Positions 1 through 10,844 of a stretch of DNA of 64,000 bases are shown piece by piece. A program made the position numbers and the translations under genes. Position 1 is the first letter of the stretch, and each line of letters begins with the position of its first letter. The DNA is taken from NCBI GenBank assembly GCA_030765055.1, contig CM060953.1, positions 186,459,872 through 186,523,871 of the forward strand, given 5' to 3'. The notes beneath the pieces are model-generated. The model did no database searches. It saw only the letters and a list, made by a program, of their open reading frames with translations, and had not been told where the DNA came from. The DNA comes from Mantis religiosa (taxonomy: Eukaryota; Arthropoda; Insecta; Mantodea; Mantidae).

Positions 1-377
1 AAAGAATCAATCGACTTTCTTCTTGTTTACCGACAACTTTATTGTATAGATTCATCACAGAAGGCCAGGAAACGGAACTGTGACGTTCTTAAGACTTTCT
101 AGACGGAGAAAAGGAGCAATCCAGCTATTTCGTACCAAACGAATGCAATTTATTCTCTAGAAGCAGCTATCCTATATCTGATGTGGTATCGGGTCGGAAA
201 GGATGTTACAACAAAGACTCAGAAAAAAAGGAAAGTCGAGTATTGGATGAGAGTCAATCAGTGAAGCAGTGGAAGAAACAGGAAGATACAGAAACATATG
301 TACAACATTCACAGAAATTTCTCTACCTGTTACAAATATACAAAAGTATATTGTGGTTTCCGTTACATACTAAAAAG
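1..377. other. No recognised feature
   Basis: I see no coding region or known repeat here. A short open frame at 183-422 runs into the end of the neighbouring transposon and has no recognisable domain. Confidence 0.5.
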
Positions 378-379
378 TA

Positions 380-1644
380 CAGTGTGATCCATATAAATCT
401 GAACCATTTCAATAGGCCATAATTTCCCTTTGAAAGCTCGTGGAATGTATAACTTTGTTTTAATGATCTCAGTGGCTCTGGGAAAATTGAGAACACTGAC
501 AATTGCTGACAGTTGACAGTCTGAAATGTGCAGCCATAACAGCAACATGCAGTACTCACTACGAGAACGTGTTTACATTTTGAAAACATATTGGAAGACA
601 AATTGCTTGGTAACAACAGAACGGGAATTTCGAAGAGAATTTAATGTACGCGATGTTCCGACAAAGGCAACAATGTTATCGCTCGTAAGAAAGCTGGAGA
701 CTACTGGTATACTCATTAGTGAGAGTGGAAAACATAGACCGTCATCTGTTACAGATGTTCGCAGAAGGCTATTGAATTCTCCAAACAAATCGTTACGTTG
801 ATTGAGCCAGGAATCAGGGTATTCATATGGAACATGTCAAAGAGCTACGACCTTACAGAGTGCATATGGTGTAACAACTGAAAGAAGCAGATTATGATAA
901 ACGAATGAGTTTCTGTCGATGGTTTCAGGGTACTCCTATTCCACGTCTAGACATTCTCTCCATAACGTGGTAAACAGATGAGGCATGGTTTCATCTGTCA
1001 GGCTATTTTAACACACAAATCACCAAATATTGGGCTGCTGTAAACCCCCAAGTGATCCACGAAACCCCACTGCATGATGAAAAGGTTGGAGTATGGTCCC
1101 ATTTTCTTTGATATGACTGTAGACACTGAAGTTTATATGGGTATCTTCAAGACATTTGTGGAGCAGATGGATGATATGGAATTGAGAGAAGGTTATTTCC
1201 AGCAAGATGGAGCAACGTGCCATACATCTAATGACACCATGGAACTTGTAACCAGTTTCTTTGATAATCGAATAATCTCAAAAGGTCTGTGGTCCCTCAG
1301 ATCTCCAGATCTAACATCACCGGATTTTTCTTGTGGGGATATCTAAAAATAGAGTGTACAAGTATAGGCCAGGGACAATTGATGTTCTCAAGGAATCCAT
1401 TCGAACCGAAATAAGTAACATTGGCGAGAATACTCTCCGTAAAACTTAAGAGAATATGGTGACACGAGTACAAACATGTATAAATGCTGGTGGAAGACAC
1501 TTCCAACATTTTCTCTCAGATGTAAATAGTGTAATGTAATCTCCCAATTGTGTATTATATTCTCCCAAAGTTGCACGTGTGTTCTATTATTGGTTCAAAA
1601 GTTATGCCCTATCGAAATGGTTCAGGTTTATATGGATCGCACTG
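380..1644 (+). mobile_element. Mariner/Tc1-superfamily DNA transposon, both ends present
   Basis: The element is 1,265 bp, a usual mariner size. Its ends are inverted repeats of about 45-50 bp: the left begins CAGTGTGATCCATATAAA at 380 and the right ends with the near-perfect complement at 1644. Both are flanked by TA (378-379 and 1645-1646), the target duplication of the Tc1/mariner superfamily. It encodes a broken transposase read on the plus strand. The match between the ends shows a complete but inactive copy. Confidence 0.9.
526..1510 (+). pseudogene. Mariner-like transposase, broken
   Basis: An active relative would cut and paste the element using a DDE/D catalytic core. The N-terminal piece (526-801) is a helix-turn-helix region of the type common in insect mariner-like proteins (DUF4817-like), including the motif SPNKSL near its end. 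After a break, TDEAWFHLSGY with the first catalytic aspartate appears near 977, directly preceded by an in-frame stop at 971. The piece at 1074-1346 carries FQQDGATCHT (second Asp, codon 1206-1208) and SPDLTSPDF (third Asp, codon 1323-1325), with 38 residues between those two. Several stops and frameshifts interrupt it. ATG 526 and ATG 550 are both possible starts. The family assignment is confident, the exact subgroup is not. Confidence 0.85.
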
Positions 1645-1854
1645 TACATCCACAGTAAAACATATTTAGGTAATGATTACGTCTTTACTGTATGACAGTG
1701 AATCGTCCTATCTCTCAACTTTACTTATTTATAACTTAACTATTAACAATTTAATACCATGAAATCTTTACGATTACCATGCGGCCTTTTAAACTATAAA
1801 ATACACCTCTTGTTAAATACAAAGAGAGAGTTCTTTTGATTCGATAAACAGAAA

Positions 1855-3412
1855 AGCTTTAGTTTGGAAATTGAGGATGAAAGGAATAAGTGGAAAATAT
1901 ATAAAAGAAGTAGGGGTGAAGTTTTGCATAAGGTGGGGAAAAATGTAATTACGGAGATGACAGAACAAAAAATATGCTTAAGACAAGGATGCAAAATAAG
2001 TCCGATTTTATTTAACTTATGTATAGAAGAGGTAATAGACAAGGTTAAAGAAGGAAATCAGAACTGTGCGGTAATAGCAAACAAAGAAATTCCTGGCCTG
2101 CTATATGCGGATGACTTAATGGTAGGATCTGTAACAGTAGTAGGATTGCAGAAGGCAATAAATGAAATCCAGAAATTCTGTGAAGTTGAATAAGTTGAAA
2201 GTTATGGTTTTTAAGAAGGGAGTTAAAAGCTAAAAAAGATGAAAAGTGGGTACTAAATATCAAAACGGTAGAAGTGGTCAAAGAATTTGAATACCTAGGA
2301 GTAAGTTTGAATAACAATGGAAAGTGGGGAGCACACAGGAGAAAAATTGAAGACAAAGGAAAGGCGGCAATGAATGGGATAAGACTATGCAAATATAAGT
2401 TAGAAATGACAATCAAGTGATTAGAAAGAATGTGCGAAGCACTAGTTGAATCCAAAATGTTGTATGCAGTGGAGATCTGGGGGGGGGGGGGCACAGAGGT
2501 AAACAAAACTACAGAAGGTTCTGTAAAGAGCTACTAGGCTTACCAAGATCAGCACATAGGGAAGTAGCTTTAGTAGAATTAGGAAAGACAAGAAGAAATG
2601 GAATAATAATGGAAAGAATAATAAAATTTTGGTGTAGGTGTTTGGCCAAAGAAAAGGGGAAAATATGAATTTATGCATGAGACAGCAAAAAAGATTAGTG
2701 AACTCAAACAGTTGCTGGGCAGAGATAGGTGGAATTATGAAAAAATGGGAATGAAAGATATATGGAAATTAGAAGAAAGGAATACAAGCGATGTGGGTAA
2801 ATTTGTAAAATGCAGAATAGAAAATATATAAAGACAGGAAATATGTGGAAGTCTATAAAATATGAAATCATTACAATTTTACAGGCAAATAAAAAGAAAT
2901 TTTGGACGAGAAGCATATGTAGATTACTGCAATAGACAAGAGAGAGAAGGGTTAGCTTGGATGAGAACACGAACAATATTTCTAAGAGGGATAAGAGGTA
3001 GGGAAAAGGGTATCTGTGAATTGTGTGGGGCAAAAGATAGTATAGAACACTATGTAACAGAATGCGAGGAGGTTGCGGAATGGAGAAAAAAGGTTTGGGA
3101 AGAAAAATGGGAGAAAGTACAGAAGAGGATAGTAGCTATAAAAATGTTAACGGGCAGGGAGGAAGAAAATGTAAGAAGTATTGTTGAGTTCTTGCAGAAA
3201 GTAAAAAAATGGGCAACGAATGTAAATAATATAAGAAAGGAAGTAGGGGGAGGAAAGGGGCTAATTAAGTAACAAGGAGGTATGGAGGTTAAGAATTACC
3301 TGGCAGAGCAGAAGACCAGGGTGTCATGTAAGACAGGGTAGGAACAAGGTAGCCTAAAGTTGTAAATTGTAAAATTTTGGAATGTGCCCAGTAAAAATCT
3401 AATCTAAAGAAA
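1855..3412 (+). mobile_element. 5'-truncated non-LTR retrotransposon (LINE family A, copy 1)
   Basis: This stretch aligns with 12203-14165, with shared reading frames and 3' end, and the two copies start at different points, as expected for 5'-truncated LINEs. The 3' end is a run of AATCTAA-like repeats (about 3395-3412) after a non-coding tail. No endonuclease part is present. A run of twelve G at about 2480 replaces the shorter G run in the other copy and shifts the frame. Confidence 0.85.
1864..3272 (+). pseudogene. LINE reverse transcriptase, 5'-truncated and frameshifted
   Basis: The protein would copy element RNA into DNA at the target site. The first piece (1864-2193) holds the RT motif LRQGCKISPILFNL and the catalytic box LLYADDLMV, with YADD at 2104-2115. 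After frameshifts, the thumb region follows (EFEYLGVSLNNNGKWG near 2287, LYAVEIWG near 2462). The last piece (2862-3272) has a C-terminal zinc-knuckle pattern, CELCGAKDSIEHYVTEC, seen in many LINE proteins. The fingers domain and endonuclease are absent. I did not assign a clade; jockey/I/R1-type is plausible. Confidence 0.85.
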
Positions 3413-4130
3413 ATCTAGTCTTGATGTATAAGTAAACCTTAAGGGCATAAATTCAGGAAGCTAAAAATGTACAAGCCCTTTATCTGTGTTGTATTTTAAT
3501 AAAAATTCTTAGTCAGTTTTATAAGATAAAAGAAGTTCAAGCTATATATTTTGTTTTTAAGGAATTTCATATTGGTAAGTCTTCGTGCTGTAGTTCAGTA
3601 TTTTTCCCAGTATTTCCTTTTGGTATGCTGTTCTCCCTCTCTCTTTCATATACACGCACTTTTATTAACAACATCCTTTGTTGTTCAGGAAACCTTTACC
3701 AGCGATATCACATATCGATTTTTTTGGATGAAGTACGGTATTTTCCTGTATCTATGACAGGAACGTGGAAGAGAAAGTAAAAAGAGAAAGTTCACGAGCT
3801 CAAAAGCTGGGCAGAATAAAACCCTGCCTAGCAATATGCAAGGAACGAATCATAAAAAAAGATCCATGCATTAATTAAACTGGGAAGGGCGTTACATCTC
3901 CCATAATATTTCAACTATTCTCTCTCAAATTTCTGCTAAATCTGCCGTCTCTCTTTATTGAAAAGCCTGTATCTAATTATCTGCCCTTTGTTTCAACATC
4001 GTATGAGTTTCTCATTACTTGTAGTTTCAAGACTTGGGAGTCTGCTATGTAGTTCTTCTGATTAGGTAACGCCGGCTTACAAAAACTCCGAAACAAAGGA
4101 TGCTGCTGAAACTTTAATGCATTGAATCAA
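3413..4130. other. AT-rich spacer, nothing recognised
   Basis: An open frame at 3551-3757 lacks any recognisable motif. I see no RNA gene or repeat here. Confidence 0.4.
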
Positions 4131-4149
4131 CAATACTTACATATTCAAT

Positions 4150-4560
4150 TTCAAAACAACATTCCTAGAATCAACAGAGTGTTCCAAATTGATGTATGCA
4201 CTCTTTGAAGTGTTATTTCTTCGCAACGAAATGAGACAGAAGTACAGTTTTTGTTATGTTTTACTTTTGAAGCCCTTACATGTTCAAAATGTCTGAAAAA
4301 TCTTTTCTTTCGTCACACTTCTGCAGGAACCACTAACAAAATTTCAGTCGCCTATCTGGATTGTCCTCATTTATTGCGTGGAGAAGTCTGGAAATGTAAG
4401 GCTGCCATTGTTGGCTCCACAAAATTTGATGAACAGTGCTTTTCCTGATACCAACCTCACGAGAACATTGCCTCAGTGACTTCTTTGGGGATCGTGCAAA
4501 ACCTGCAACAGTACTTTCGTTATCAGTGGAACTTCTGTTTCCTCTGTAACTACCTTTCAA
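4150..4560 (-). pseudogene. Mariner-like transposase N-terminal fragment
   Basis: Read on the minus strand, 4333-4560 contains SPKKSLRQCSREVGIRKSTV followed by a stretch ending in NEDNPDRRLKFC. This is the helix-turn-helix end of the same broad transposase type as the element at 380-1644. The stretch around 4178-4200 resembles a subterminal end of such elements, but no pair of inverted ends is visible. No catalytic residues remain. Confidence 0.7.
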
Positions 4561-4561
4561 T

Positions 4562-5069
4562 TAGTGCTGTAAATAGATCAAAAATTTTAATCGATTAACC
4601 GTGTTACTTTAATCGATTTATTTATCGATTAATCGATATATTATCTGTTCAAAAATTACGTGTAAGAAGTATATAAAGTACTTTAATACTCTGTACATTT
4701 CATTATTTATGAAACTTTTAAATATTTAGATTCAAAATTTGTGTTTGCATAAAGTGCACATGCTTTATATATGTATTGAATTAGATCTACAATATTTTTG
4801 TAAGTAATTATTTAGTAACTTATTATATCAATATCTACTAAGATTTGTGAGACTGGCATGCAGTTGTTTTATAACGTTTTTACTTAATTTAACCTTTTAA
4901 TACAAAACGTTCACTCACTGTCACGAACTCAGAAACGTTACTACAGTTAACAGTAAATTTACACCACCACCAGCACTGAGAAGAGGAATCAGCTATTGTT
5001 TCCATAGCCGCGTAAGCGAAGTGTTGGGTTCAAGGTTGTACAGCTTAGTTTATGATAGCAAGCGATAAA
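4562..5069. other. AT-rich stretch with clustered ATCGATTAA palindromes
   Basis: Between 4590 and 4640 the motif TTAATCGATT and its complement recur several times, which could be the end of a hAT-type or other small transposon. No second end was found. The rest is AT-rich and unrecognised. Confidence 0.3.
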
Positions 5070-5081
5070 TAAATATTAAAT

Positions 5082-5831
5082 TTGGACCTCAAGATAACTA
5101 GAAATCGTCATGGTGTAGATTTTGGAATATACAGGAAGCCCACACACATAGATAATTACATAAAGAAAAATGAATACAACCCAGTTTCAAATCAACTAGC
5201 TGCCTTTAGAAGTCTAATTCACCGGCTATACAACATCCCACTGAGTAAGGATGAATTTTTGAAAGAACAACAACACATAAAAGACATAGCGGTATTAAAT
5301 GGATTCAACCCAGCCATCATAAGGAACATGAAGAAAAAAGAAAAACTGAAGATAATATCAAAAAATGCCACTCTCACACCACTTAAAGACACAAATTGGC
5401 AATATAGAAAATTCACCCACCATCCATGGGCTTTTAGAAAATTTGAACGAATCTTCAAAAGACTAAACATAAAACTAGCACCCCAAAACAAATTCAGTCT
5501 GAGGAACCTGCTAAACAAACCACAGAAAAATTAAAGCCCCAACAATTTGAAATCAGGAATTTATCAGATTAATTGTGAAACCTTTGAAAAAAGCTACATA
5601 GGAAAAACTAAGAGAAACTTGTTAACCAGGCAAAAAGAACACCAGAGGAACATTAAGTTGAAACAAACAGAAAAATCTGCAGTTTCACACCATTTTTGGA
5701 CAGAAAACCACAACATTGGCCACAACATTAAACTGTTAAAATCTTTAAGTACACCCATAGAATTGGATATTTGGGAAAAAATATTCATAAACAAAAACCG
5801 TGATAAAGTTATAAATTTTGAAATTTAAGGC
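5082..5831 (+). pseudogene. Penelope-like RT/GIY-YIG polyprotein, one in-frame stop
   Basis: The N-terminal part (5082-5534) carries the late RT signature DLKITRNRHGVDFGIYRKPT followed by the linker region with HHPWAFRKFERIF. A TAA at 5532-5534 interrupts the frame. Reading resumes in the same frame, and 5547-5828 encodes the endonuclease: GIYQINC and YIGKTKRNLLTRQKEH are the GIY and YIG halves with the catalytic arginine region, and a downstream glutamate lies in DIWEKIFINKNRDK. Removing the single stop leaves one continuous 3'-terminal polyprotein of about 248 residues, so decay is mild. The RT core with the YxDD box is missing. Confidence 0.88.
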
Positions 5832-6066
5832 CGGTTTCCAAGAGGAGCTTAAAAAGCAAAGATGTATACAGCTTGATCACCAAGTTAATAATTACGTTTC
5901 TTTGACCCAGTTTATTTTCTATACTCACGCCATTTCCTGACCTGGCATTTAATTTACTGAAAAGTCTTTTGTTCAGTGATACACGTATTGATAGTGTTTT
6001 GTCTTTGTTGATATTTGTGTTATACCCAGTTATACATTTTGTGGCTATAACATTTCTTAAACTTTC

Positions 6067-6096
6067 CTGACATGGGAGAGATGTACGCTCCGAAAA
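6067..6096 (+). ncRNA. Degenerate hammerhead-like hairpin after Penelope-like copy 1
   Basis: CTGACAT is followed by a hairpin with GGAG pairing to CTCC and then GAAA. A hammerhead core needs CTGANGA before stem II and GAA after it. Here two of the seven bases of the first motif are changed, so it would not be active. It is listed because the position matches the better preserved core after Penelope-like copy 2. Confidence 0.3.
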
Positions 6097-6100
6097 CATC

Positions 6101-6688
6101 GATTGCTAATCGTCTTTTCACCTGGCTTGTTTCCCGAGAAGAACATATATATCTTTATAATAATTTAAATTATTTAGTTTTTTCTTTAATGTATAAGAGA
6201 GATTTTATAAATTTTTATCTATATTGGGGTTAAAAAAATTAAAAATATGATGTATCTTAACATTGTATTAAACCGAAATAATTAAAATAATCATTACCGT
6301 GAGTATGAATCATATAATTCGCCGCTAGAAAATCGTCAGGGCTTATTTTAGATTCTATTATGTAAAATTTGGAGGGAACGCAATACTTTTCTCTAATTAC
6401 GATTGGTAAGCAGTAAAGGAAAGTACTGAAAGTAATTCTATAAACAGTTGAATTTGGAAAAATTTAGCTTCAAGGATTAATTCAGCGCCGACAAATAACG
6501 ATAACATTGATGGCCTTGGAAGTCCTGAAGACTCTACAGGTGAGTTCGAAAACCTTAGCCTTGAAACCTACTATTATTTACTTGTTTTGTTATTTTATAC
6601 ACGACTTTATCTACCACCGCCATCATAATAAGCAATTTTGATACAATAAAAAGAATCAGGTTTAGATACAGGCTGGGACATACGTCGG
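6101..6688. other. AT-rich spacer, nothing recognised
   Basis: There is no coding frame with a motif. It may include the 3' tail of the Penelope-like element. Confidence 0.35.
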
Positions 6689-6885
6689 TTAACTTTTGTG
6701 CCCCGCATTCGTGAAGCCCGGGTTCGATTCTCGTGGTCGACCTACCTGACCATTGGTTTTTCGGGGGTTTTCTCGGGTCGCTAGATGAATGCTGAGTAGG
6801 CTAATTACATTTCCCGATTTTCCTGTCCCTCCATTTCATCTCCATTATCATTTCATATCATCTCTCACCTGGTGGTATCTTTCAG
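6689..6885 (+). repeat. tRNA-derived SINE-like fragment
   Basis: GGGTTCGATTC at about 6719 is a Pol III box B, preceded by a degenerate tRNA-like stretch. It is followed by GGTTTTTCGGGGGTTTTC, a type of tail start common after tRNA heads of insect SINEs. Box A is unclear and no target duplication was found. It differs from the SINE immediately downstream. Confidence 0.45.
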
Positions 6886-6904
6886 GGTAGAAGTGTCGAC
6901 AAGT

Positions 6905-7246
<342 letters not shown>

Positions 7247-7248
7247 TA

Positions 7249-8566
7249 CGAGGGCTGTTCAATAAGCAATGATCACAATCTTTATGACCTCGTACCTTTA
7301 CTCATCCTCATAATTTTGATGGTCCTTCTCAAAATATTCTCCCCTAAATGCGATGCACTTGTCCCAGCATTTCTGCCAGTCTTCAAAGACATGCTGGAAA
7401 CTATTTTTGAGAGCTCCTTCATAATCACCTCCGCAGCCTTCACCACTGCTTCTGATGATGGATAATGCCTCCCACGAAGGCGTTTCTTCAAGTTAGGGAA
7501 TAGAAAAAAAGTCACATGGGGCTAAATCCGGACTATAGGGAGGATGAGGGATGCACTTCACGTTGATTTTTGTAAGATATTGAGCAACAACATTGGCAAT
7601 ATGCGGCCGCGCATTATCGTCGTATGGCATCCAGCCTGCTTCACGGAAATATGGCCCTTTGCGCCTGATATGGACTTGCAATGTTTCCAGGACATCCCTG
7701 AAATATTTTCCAGTTACTGATGTGTGTACAGGTACAACATGCTGATAAACCATTCCATGAATATCAAAGAATGAGATGGCCATAACTTTCCCAGCAGAAG
7801 CAACCACTTTTCCTTTTTTTGGTGGTTGGTGATGAAGGAGATTTCCACACTGAACTTTGCTATTTGCCCTCAGGATCAAAATAATGTAGCCAAGTTTCAT
7901 CAGCAGTGATTACGTTTGAAAGAAACTCCGGATCTTCCTCTAACATCAACTTTAACTGCATGCAGACCTGTATGCGAATGTCCTTTTGTTGGAGAATCAA
8001 CAGTCTTGGAACCCATCGCGCACAAACACGACTCATGTGTAATGTTTCTGTCACCAACGTGTGGGTGGCACCCAATGAAATGTTTAGTATTTCAAGAAGT
8101 GATCTTAGGGTAATTCGTCGATCATCTCTCACAATGGCAGCAGCACTGTTGATGTTTTCTTCCGTAAGAGCAGTAACTGGAGCACCTGGTCCACCTACCT
8201 TTGAAATTGATTGTCTCGTCTTTAAACATGTAAAAGCACCTTCGAGCTGTGCTGTAGGGAAGAATAGACTCTCCATAGGCCTCCTGTAACATTGTATAGG
8301 CCTCAACTGAAGATTTGTTGTGACGAAAGCCTAATTTCAAAGCCGTATATTGTTCCTTGCGTGTTACCTCCATTGCAGCGGTAGGCGATACTGAACATGT
8401 CTGAACTTGCCTGGTTCTTACAGGCGGGAACCAGGAGTACCAACAATGAAACTACTACGGCGTGTTTGTTTCACATTAAGCTAACTGAATATAATAAGAT
8501 TGAATTTTAGTGCGAAAAATTATGATAGTAAATAAATTATAATCATTCTTTACTGAACAGGCCTGG
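7249..8566 (-). mobile_element. DD34D mariner element, copy 1
   Basis: The 1,318-bp element starts CGAGGGCTGTTCAATAAG at 7249 and ends with an imperfect complement at 8566, flanked by TA at 7247-7248 and 8567-8568. It belongs to the same family as 19522-20814, which lies in the opposite orientation. The transposase reads on the minus strand and is broken. Confidence 0.92.
7282..8373 (-). pseudogene. Mariner (DD34D) transposase, frameshifted
   Basis: Reading from 8373 downwards, the N-terminal helix-turn-helix (MEVTRKEQYTALKLGF) breaks near 8290 and resumes as a piece with a second helix-turn-helix and ITADETWLHYFDPEGK, giving the first catalytic Asp. The next piece (7493-7900) contains DDNARPH with the second Asp and HPPYSPDLAPCDF with the third, with exactly 34 residues between them, the mariner signature. 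The C-terminal part (7282-7515) is in another frame. At least three frameshifts separate the pieces. Confidence 0.88.
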
Positions 8567-8568
8567 TA

Positions 8569-9195
8569 ATACGAGGAAACAAATCTTGAAGGAAGTGTGT
8601 GGGTGAATCACATCGCCCCATAACATTTTACTGGCTGTGGAAGGAGTTTGCATGCCTGAACGAGACGCCTCTATGTTGGGAGTGTGCTAATGCGGAGAGC
8701 TTTCCTTCGCTTTGGTTTATGCATTCACGACAGCTAAAGAAACTACACACACAGTTCTGAACTTGAGAGGAATTGCGTGCTCGAGTGTCTGGCGGTGCGG
8801 TTCTATCAGATCTAGGGCTTCTCAACCTTTTTATTCCAACCTCTTAAAAGAAACATTCCACTATAAAAGAAACTAAAGTCTTTCGTGGAAAGGTTTCAAG
8901 TTACGAAATTCATAGAATGCTACTTCTCATAGATCCCAGAATTCTGTGTAGGTTCTTTGGTGTAGAACAATTTACAATTTATACAATTACCCCGCCCATT
9001 ACAGTTACCTTATACTTGGCGTAAAAGTAACTCACTCACTTGGTTTGTTGGTTACGTTTTCTACAATCCTTTTACACTCTTCCATTTATTTTACTTTCTA
9101 TATACCTGGTGGAGCTGTGGCAAGTAGTTGCACCACCTGCCTCTTGCCAAAGTGAGCCGTGTTCGATCTCAGGGGAGTGTATATGGGATTTGTGC
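8569..9195. other. Unassigned sequence
   Basis: At about 8813 the motif TAGGGCTTCTCAACCTTTTT resembles one end of a hAT transposon, but no partner end was found. The rest is unrecognised. Confidence 0.3.
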
Positions 9196-9221
9196 GTAAT
9201 TTACGTCTCCCATATATGACG

Positions 9222-9225
<4 letters not shown>

Positions 9226-9265
<40 letters not shown>
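9226..9265 (+). repeat. Poly(T) tract, 40 bp
   Basis: Forty uninterrupted T bases lie beside the 3' end of the minus-strand SINE at 9266-9490. Confidence 0.95.
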
Positions 9266-9266
<1 letters not shown>

Positions 9267-9490
9267 TAATTTGCGTCCTCCAACGTTGTCATACCGGACG
9301 GTGAATGAATTGGGTGAAATGATGCTCAAATGAGCCCGGGGTGCATGGAGCTTACAGTTACCCGACATTCGTCTATCAGGATAAGGGAAACTCCATGAAA
9401 AGACCTTATCCGGGTAACTCATCGAGATTCGTACTTGGGACTTCTTGAACGTGAGACAGACATGCTACCATCTAAGCTACCGAGGCGGGC
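9266..9490 (-). repeat. tRNA-derived SINE, family 1
   Basis: The complement shows the tRNA-like head (CTTAGATGGTAGCATGTC and a box B ending near 9430) and the same tail as 6905-7133. The tail spans about one 108-bp satellite monomer and ends at CGTTGGAGGACGC. Confidence 0.75.
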
Positions 9491-9595
9491 ATGCGATCTG
9501 TGGTACATGTAGATGACCTTCTTTGGTTTTCCGGTTTCCCCCACCGTTCATTACACCAACTGCTCCATCATCACGCTCCATTTGACAGCCATTGC

Positions 9596-9831
9596 GGCCG
9601 CGCCGTGGCTCAGTGGTTAGACCACTTGGCTCTCACCAAGGCGGCCCGGGTTCGATCCCAGGCGACCGCAAAGTGAGATTTGTGGGGGACAACACGGCGC
9701 TGGGGCGGGTTTTCTCCATGACCTCCGGTTTCCCCGGCCATCTCATTCCACCGGTGCTCCATCTTCATCTCATGTATCATCAGTGTCTCCACCTGCGGTG
9801 CCGTATGTAGTAAAAGCGGGCGTTAAACACT

Positions 9832-9867
<36 letters not shown>
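9596..9867 (+). repeat. tRNA-Glu-like SINE, family 2
   Basis: The head GCCGTGGCTCAGTGGTTAGA, an anticodon region GGCTCTCACC (CTC, glutamate-like) and box B GGGTTCGATCCC are followed by a conserved body ending GCGTTAAACACTAC and a (CA)n(GA)n tail. A perfect 9-bp target duplication AGCCATTGC flanks it (9587-9595 and 9868-9876), so this is a real retroposition into one unit of the composite tandem repeat. Other copies are at 21113, 31819 and 37154. Confidence 0.9.
9831..9867 (+). repeat. (CA)n(GA)n microsatellite tail
   Basis: A CA repeat passes directly into a GA repeat, forming the tail of the family 2 SINE just before its target duplication. Confidence 0.85.
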
Positions 9868-9869
<2 letters not shown>

Positions 9870-9960
9870 CCATTGCATACTACCCCCTTCACGTACGTGT
9901 ATTCGGCAGATATTTATTTATATTTTAATTTACGTCCTCCAACGTAATTCATACCGGACG

Positions 9961-9964
<4 letters not shown>

Positions 9965-10003
<39 letters not shown>
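9965..10003 (+). repeat. Poly(T) tract, 39 bp
   Basis: This is the counterpart of the tract at 9226 in the second unit of the composite tandem repeat. Confidence 0.95.
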
Positions 10004-10004
<1 letters not shown>

Positions 10005-10207
10005 TAATTTACGTCGTCCAACGTTAAGTCGGACGTTGGCTGAAATAATGCTCAAATGAGTCCGGTGTCCTTGGAGCTTCGCCAATCAGGATAAGGGAAA
10101 CCCCCGGAAAATCCTTATCCAGGAAACTAACCCTGACCGAGATTTGAACTCGGGACCTCTTGAACTTGAGGCAGACACGCTACCACCTATGCTACCTAGG
10201 CGGGCAT
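10004..10207 (-). repeat. tRNA-derived SINE, family 1
   Basis: The head and tail match the copy at 9266-9490, with a box B read on the minus strand at about 10140-10160. It is part of the second unit of the composite repeat. Confidence 0.7.
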
Positions 10208-10367
10208 GGGATTTGTGATACATGTAGATGACCTTCTTTGGGTCTCCGGTTTGCCCCACCATTAATTCCAACAACTGCTCCATCATCACCTTCCACTTGA
10301 CGTCATTCCATACTATCCCTTTCACACACGTGTATTCGGCTATTTATTTGTGTGTGTGTGTGTTTTT

Positions 10368-10562
10368 TAATTTACGTCCTCCAATGCAATTCATACCGGA
10401 CGAAGAATCAAATGATACTCAAATGAGCCCAGGGTCCATAAAGCTTACAGTTACCCGGCAATATCTTCCAGGATAAGGGAAAACTGTGGAGAAAACCTTA
10501 TTCAAATAACTACTCCAACCAAAGAGGCAGACACGCTATCACCTACGTTACAGAGGCGGCCA
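10368..10562 (-). repeat. tRNA-derived SINE, family 1, decayed
   Basis: The tail is recognisable from GTCCTCCAATGCAATTC to AGGATAAGGG; the head is degraded and box B is lost. It is the third unit of the composite repeat. Confidence 0.6.
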
Positions 10563-10844
10563 TATTCGAGCTGACCCTATCAACTGTGAACTTGCTAGAT
10601 TGTTAAAGTTTTCTCTCTGCTACTGTAATTGAAACTGCATCAATTCTAGAGTCAAAGAGCGGCTTTTTTCTGAACTAGAACGACGGCGTTCAATCCCTTA
10701 CTTGTGTAATCTCACCATTGGAGGGACTCCAATAAGTTAAATCTTCACAAGCAGAAAAGCCTGCAACAATTAATAGTACAAGGAGATACTACCTGCTGCT
10801 TATGTGTGCGTTCTTCCATTGTCAAACGCCGTATGATTCTGTGA

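Larger units (their letters stand above)
5070..6100 (+). mobile_element. Penelope-like retroelement, 5'-truncated (copy 1)
   Basis: A truncated reverse transcriptase joined to a GIY-YIG endonuclease in one frame defines the Penelope-like class. The 5' part of the RT is missing. The downstream non-coding region reaches a short hairpin near 6067-6096 that resembles the region after copy 2 (27495-27537). The outer limits are approximate. Confidence 0.85.
9196..10562 (-). repeat. Composite tandem repeat built from family 1 SINEs
   Basis: A unit made of a long T tract, a minus-strand family 1 SINE and about 130 bp of flanking sequence (containing GTAGATGACCTTCTTTG) is repeated about two and a half times. 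The T tracts start at 9226 and 9965. Their 739-bp spacing minus the 281-bp nested SINE and its target repeat gives a unit of about 458 bp. The third unit lacks the T tract. Because flanking DNA is duplicated with the SINE, this is a tandem duplication, not independent SINE insertions. Confidence 0.75.

Noticed and set aside
7906..8289. Plus-strand 127-codon frame in mariner copy 1
   Set aside because: It is the antisense shadow of the transposase read on the minus strand.
8813..8850. hAT transposon end (TAGGGCTTCTCAACCTTTTT)
   Set aside because: Only one end resembles a hAT terminus; no partner end, target duplication or transposase was found nearby.
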